The translations under genes were made by a program, and so were the position numbers. From assembly GCA_022447405.1 (NCBI GenBank), contig JAKVCE010000093.1, positions 1 to 7,684 on the forward strand: a stretch of 7,684 bases of DNA, read 5' to 3'. Positions 6,548 through 7,684 of the stretch are shown one piece after another. Numbering within the stretch: position 1 is the first letter of the stretch; each line of letters opens with the position of its first letter. A model generated the notes under the pieces. It was not told the origin of the DNA and ran no database searches. It saw nothing but the letters and a program-made list of their open reading frames with translations. Origin of the DNA: Planctomycetota bacterium. GTDB taxonomy: Bacteria; Planctomycetota; UBA1135; GCA-002686595.

Positions 6548-7066
6548 CTAATTGTTGAGCACGATCCAGGTGTTGATGGCGGTCGCGAGGCCCAGCCAGA
6601 CGGCGTAGGGGACGATGAACCAGCCGGCCATGCGATCGATGCGGCCGTAGAGGAACACCATGGCCAGGACGAGGCCGTCCAAGAGCGCGATGTTGATGAG
6701 CGCCCAGCCCGTCTCGTGGAGGGTGAAGAAGAAGAGCGACCAGAGCACGTTGAGGACGAGCTGGAGGGCGTAGGCCACGAGCGCGGTGCGGGCGACGGCT
6801 CCTTGGCGCGCGACGCGCCAGGTGGCGATCGCGAGGAGGGTGAAGAGGGTCGTCCAGACAGGGGAGAAGAGCCAGCTGGGTGGCTGGAAGGGGGGCTTCT
6901 TGAGCTCGTCGTACCAGCCGCCGAAGCCCAGCGACGTCAGCCAGCCGCCTAGGCTCAAGGCCACGAGGGAGAGCAGCGCGAAGAGCGCGAGGAGGTCGCG
7001 CCGGGAGGAGGAGGGTTTAGCGGGCTCGGTGACGGAGTCGCGCTCGAGGGTCGTGGAGGAATCCAT
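6548..7066 (-). CDS. tspO: TspO/MBR family membrane protein
   Basis: This 172-residue protein belongs to the translocator protein/peripheral benzodiazepine receptor family. Members bind tetrapyrroles such as haem and protoporphyrin IX and are linked to oxidative-stress and redox control in bacteria. Family motifs are WYDELKKPPFQPPSWLFSPVW (split here at 51-60 and 61-71), the QLVLNVLWSLFFF helix (102-114) and PYAVWLGLATAINTW (153-167). Five membrane helices are visible. A charged, Ser/Thr-rich N-terminal extension of about 23 residues precedes the first helix and makes the protein slightly longer than the usual 150-160 residues. No Shine-Dalgarno sequence precedes the ATG, but a TAGACT box lies about six bases upstream, which would fit a leaderless transcript. 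It is the first gene of the operon, 12 bp before the oxidoreductase gene. The family call is firm; its link to the redox genes is inferred from position only. Confidence 0.93.
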   Translation of the reverse strand: MDSSTTLERDSVTEPAKPSSSRRDLLALFALLSLVALSLGGWLTSLGFGGWYDELKKPPFQPPSWLFSPVWTTLFTLLAIATWRVARQGAVARTALVAYALQLVLNVLWSLFFFTLHETGWALINIALLDGLVLAMVFLYGRIDRMAGWFIVPYAVWLGLATAINTWIVLNN

Positions 7067-7165
7067 ATCGAGAGTCTAGCGATCTGGGCCGTGTCTTCCT
7101 GAGTCGATGTGCTGATGGAGGTAAGCGTTAGGCTAGGGTTCTCTCAGACACCAACCCCAGCCGCC
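7067..7165. promoter_or_regulatory. 99-bp divergent intergenic region
   Basis: This is the only non-coding DNA between the leftward operon and the rightward lactonase gene, so it should hold promoters for both. GCTAGACTCTC reads leftward near 7080-7070 and GCTAGGGTTCTCTC reads rightward from 7132. Together they form an imperfect inverted arrangement that might hold paired -10 regions or an operator. I see no good -35 boxes, long palindrome or terminator. If the lactonase starts at the in-frame ATG at 7115, the gap shrinks to 48 bp. Confidence 0.4.
7073..7078 (-). promoter_or_regulatory. Candidate -10 box of the tspO operon
   Basis: Read leftward, this is TAGACT, a TANNNT-type -10 box that ends six bases before the tspO ATG. 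Transcription would start at or next to the A of the start codon. That spacing is typical of leaderless genes and would explain the missing Shine-Dalgarno sequence. No recognisable -35 box lies 16-18 bp upstream, and a six-base match alone is weak. Confidence 0.25.
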
Positions 7166-7684
7166 ATGTGGAACACGCTCATCACCCTCACACTCTTCGC
7201 CGCTCAAGACGCTGACGTCCCCAAGCTCGCAGACCTCCTGGCCCCCGAGGCCGAGGTGGTGAAGCTCGCTGGTGACATGAGGTTCACCGAGGGTCCGGTC
7301 TGGCTCCCGAAGGAGAAGAAGCTCGTCTTCAGCGACATCCCGAGCGCGAAGCTCATGGAGTGGAGCGAGGCGGGCGGCCTGAAGGTCTTCCGCGAGAGCC
7401 CGAACCCGAACGGCAACCTCCTTGACCGCGAGGGGCGGCTGCTCACCTGTCGCCACGGCGCGCGGGACATCGTGCGCACCGAGGAGGACGGCGAGCTCAC
7501 CGTCCTCTGTGACAGCTTTGACGGCAAGCGCTTCAACTCGCCCAACGACGTGGCGGTGAAGTCGGACGGGACGCTCTGGTTCACGGATCCTCCGTGGGGC
7601 CTCCCGCGCCAGCGTGAGGGGAAGGAGCAAGCGGGGCACTGGGTGTACCGCCTCGACCCGAAGACCAAAGAGGTCACGGTCCTC
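7166..7684 (+). CDS. SMP-30/gluconolactonase/LRE-family protein (3' truncated)
   Basis: The frame runs from ATG 7166 to the window edge without a stop, giving the first 173 residues of what is normally a protein of about 300. The family folds as a six-bladed beta-propeller with a central divalent metal, and many members hydrolyse sugar lactones. Visible hallmarks are RFTEGPVWLP (39-48, with E42 as expected metal ligand), LVFSDIPSAKLMEW (53-66), SPNPNGNLLDREGRLLTC (78-95), FNSPNDVAVKSDGTLWFTDP (123-142, containing the ligand region N127-D128) and HWVYRLDP (158-165). The N-terminus MWNTLITLTLFAAQD looks like a short export signal cleaved near Ala/Gln, which would place it outside the cytoplasm like the oxidoreductase. 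In-frame alternatives are ATG 7115 (17 residues longer) and GTG 7109; no start has a clear Shine-Dalgarno sequence. I chose 7166 because it places the hydrophobic stretch at the N-terminus. The gene is divergent from the redox operon. The family is certain; lactonase activity is inferred. Confidence 0.9.
   Translation, partial: MWNTLITLTLFAAQDADVPKLADLLAPEAEVVKLAGDMRFTEGPVWLPKEKKLVFSDIPSAKLMEWSEAGGLKVFRESPNPNGNLLDREGRLLTCRHGARDIVRTEEDGELTVLCDSFDGKRFNSPNDVAVKSDGTLWFTDPPWGLPRQREGKEQAGHWVYRLDPKTKEVTVL

Noticed and set aside
7133..7677. Two minus-strand frames of 168 and 157 codons at the right end
   Set aside because: They are antisense to the SMP-30/gluconolactonase frame, whose motifs are unmistakable.

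Overview
This is high-GC bacterial DNA with six real genes, packed tightly on both strands. The organism is most likely a member of the Planctomycetota. The main evidence is the C-terminal domain of the first gene, which starts YCTSSPNS and ends NFQAWFRDP...SDGLKISF. From memory, this layout is typical of exported planctomycete proteins. A secreted FAD_oxidored-family flavoprotein, a NosR-like FMN protein and a GAF/FHA adenylate cyclase also fit that phylum. No marker gene is present, so the assignment is an inference.

Layout. (1) 2-808 (+): the 3' end of a gene that joins a sulfotransferase-like segment, an RTX (hemolysin-type calcium-binding) segment and the planctomycete C-terminal domain. 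(2) 909-2525 (+): a cytoplasmic FHA-GAF-class III nucleotidyl cyclase. A possible promoter and a 13-codon leader ORF lie in the 100 bp before it. (3) Minus strand, 7066 down to 2502: a compact three-gene operon. A TspO/MBR membrane protein comes first, then after 12 bp a secreted FAD-dependent oxidoreductase, then a membrane NosR-like protein with two FMN-binding domains that overlaps it at ATGA. The last gene runs 24 bp into the convergent cyclase gene. (4) 7166-7684 (+): the 5' end of an SMP-30/gluconolactonase-family gene, divergent from the operon across a 99-bp spacer.

How the genes may work together. The oxidoreductase has a Sec-type signal peptide, a Rossmann FAD motif and a beta-sandwich module at each end. 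The NosR-like protein has two FMN domains, each with a DGVSG(A/S)T flavinylation motif, predicted to lie outside the cytoplasmic membrane. They are followed by membrane helices carrying two CxxxCP motifs. Their ATGA coupling suggests one extracytoplasmic redox pathway: substrate, FAD protein, FMN/FMN, Fe-S, quinone pool, or the reverse. The divergent lactonase-family gene raises the possibility that the oxidised product is a sugar lactone. The substrate, the direction of electron flow and the role of TspO cannot be read from the sequence. This operon is the best candidate here for an undescribed system.

I found no tRNA, rRNA, CRISPR array, insertion sequence or convincing intrinsic terminator. 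No gene-free stretch exceeds 300 bp; the two intergenic gaps are about 100 bp each.
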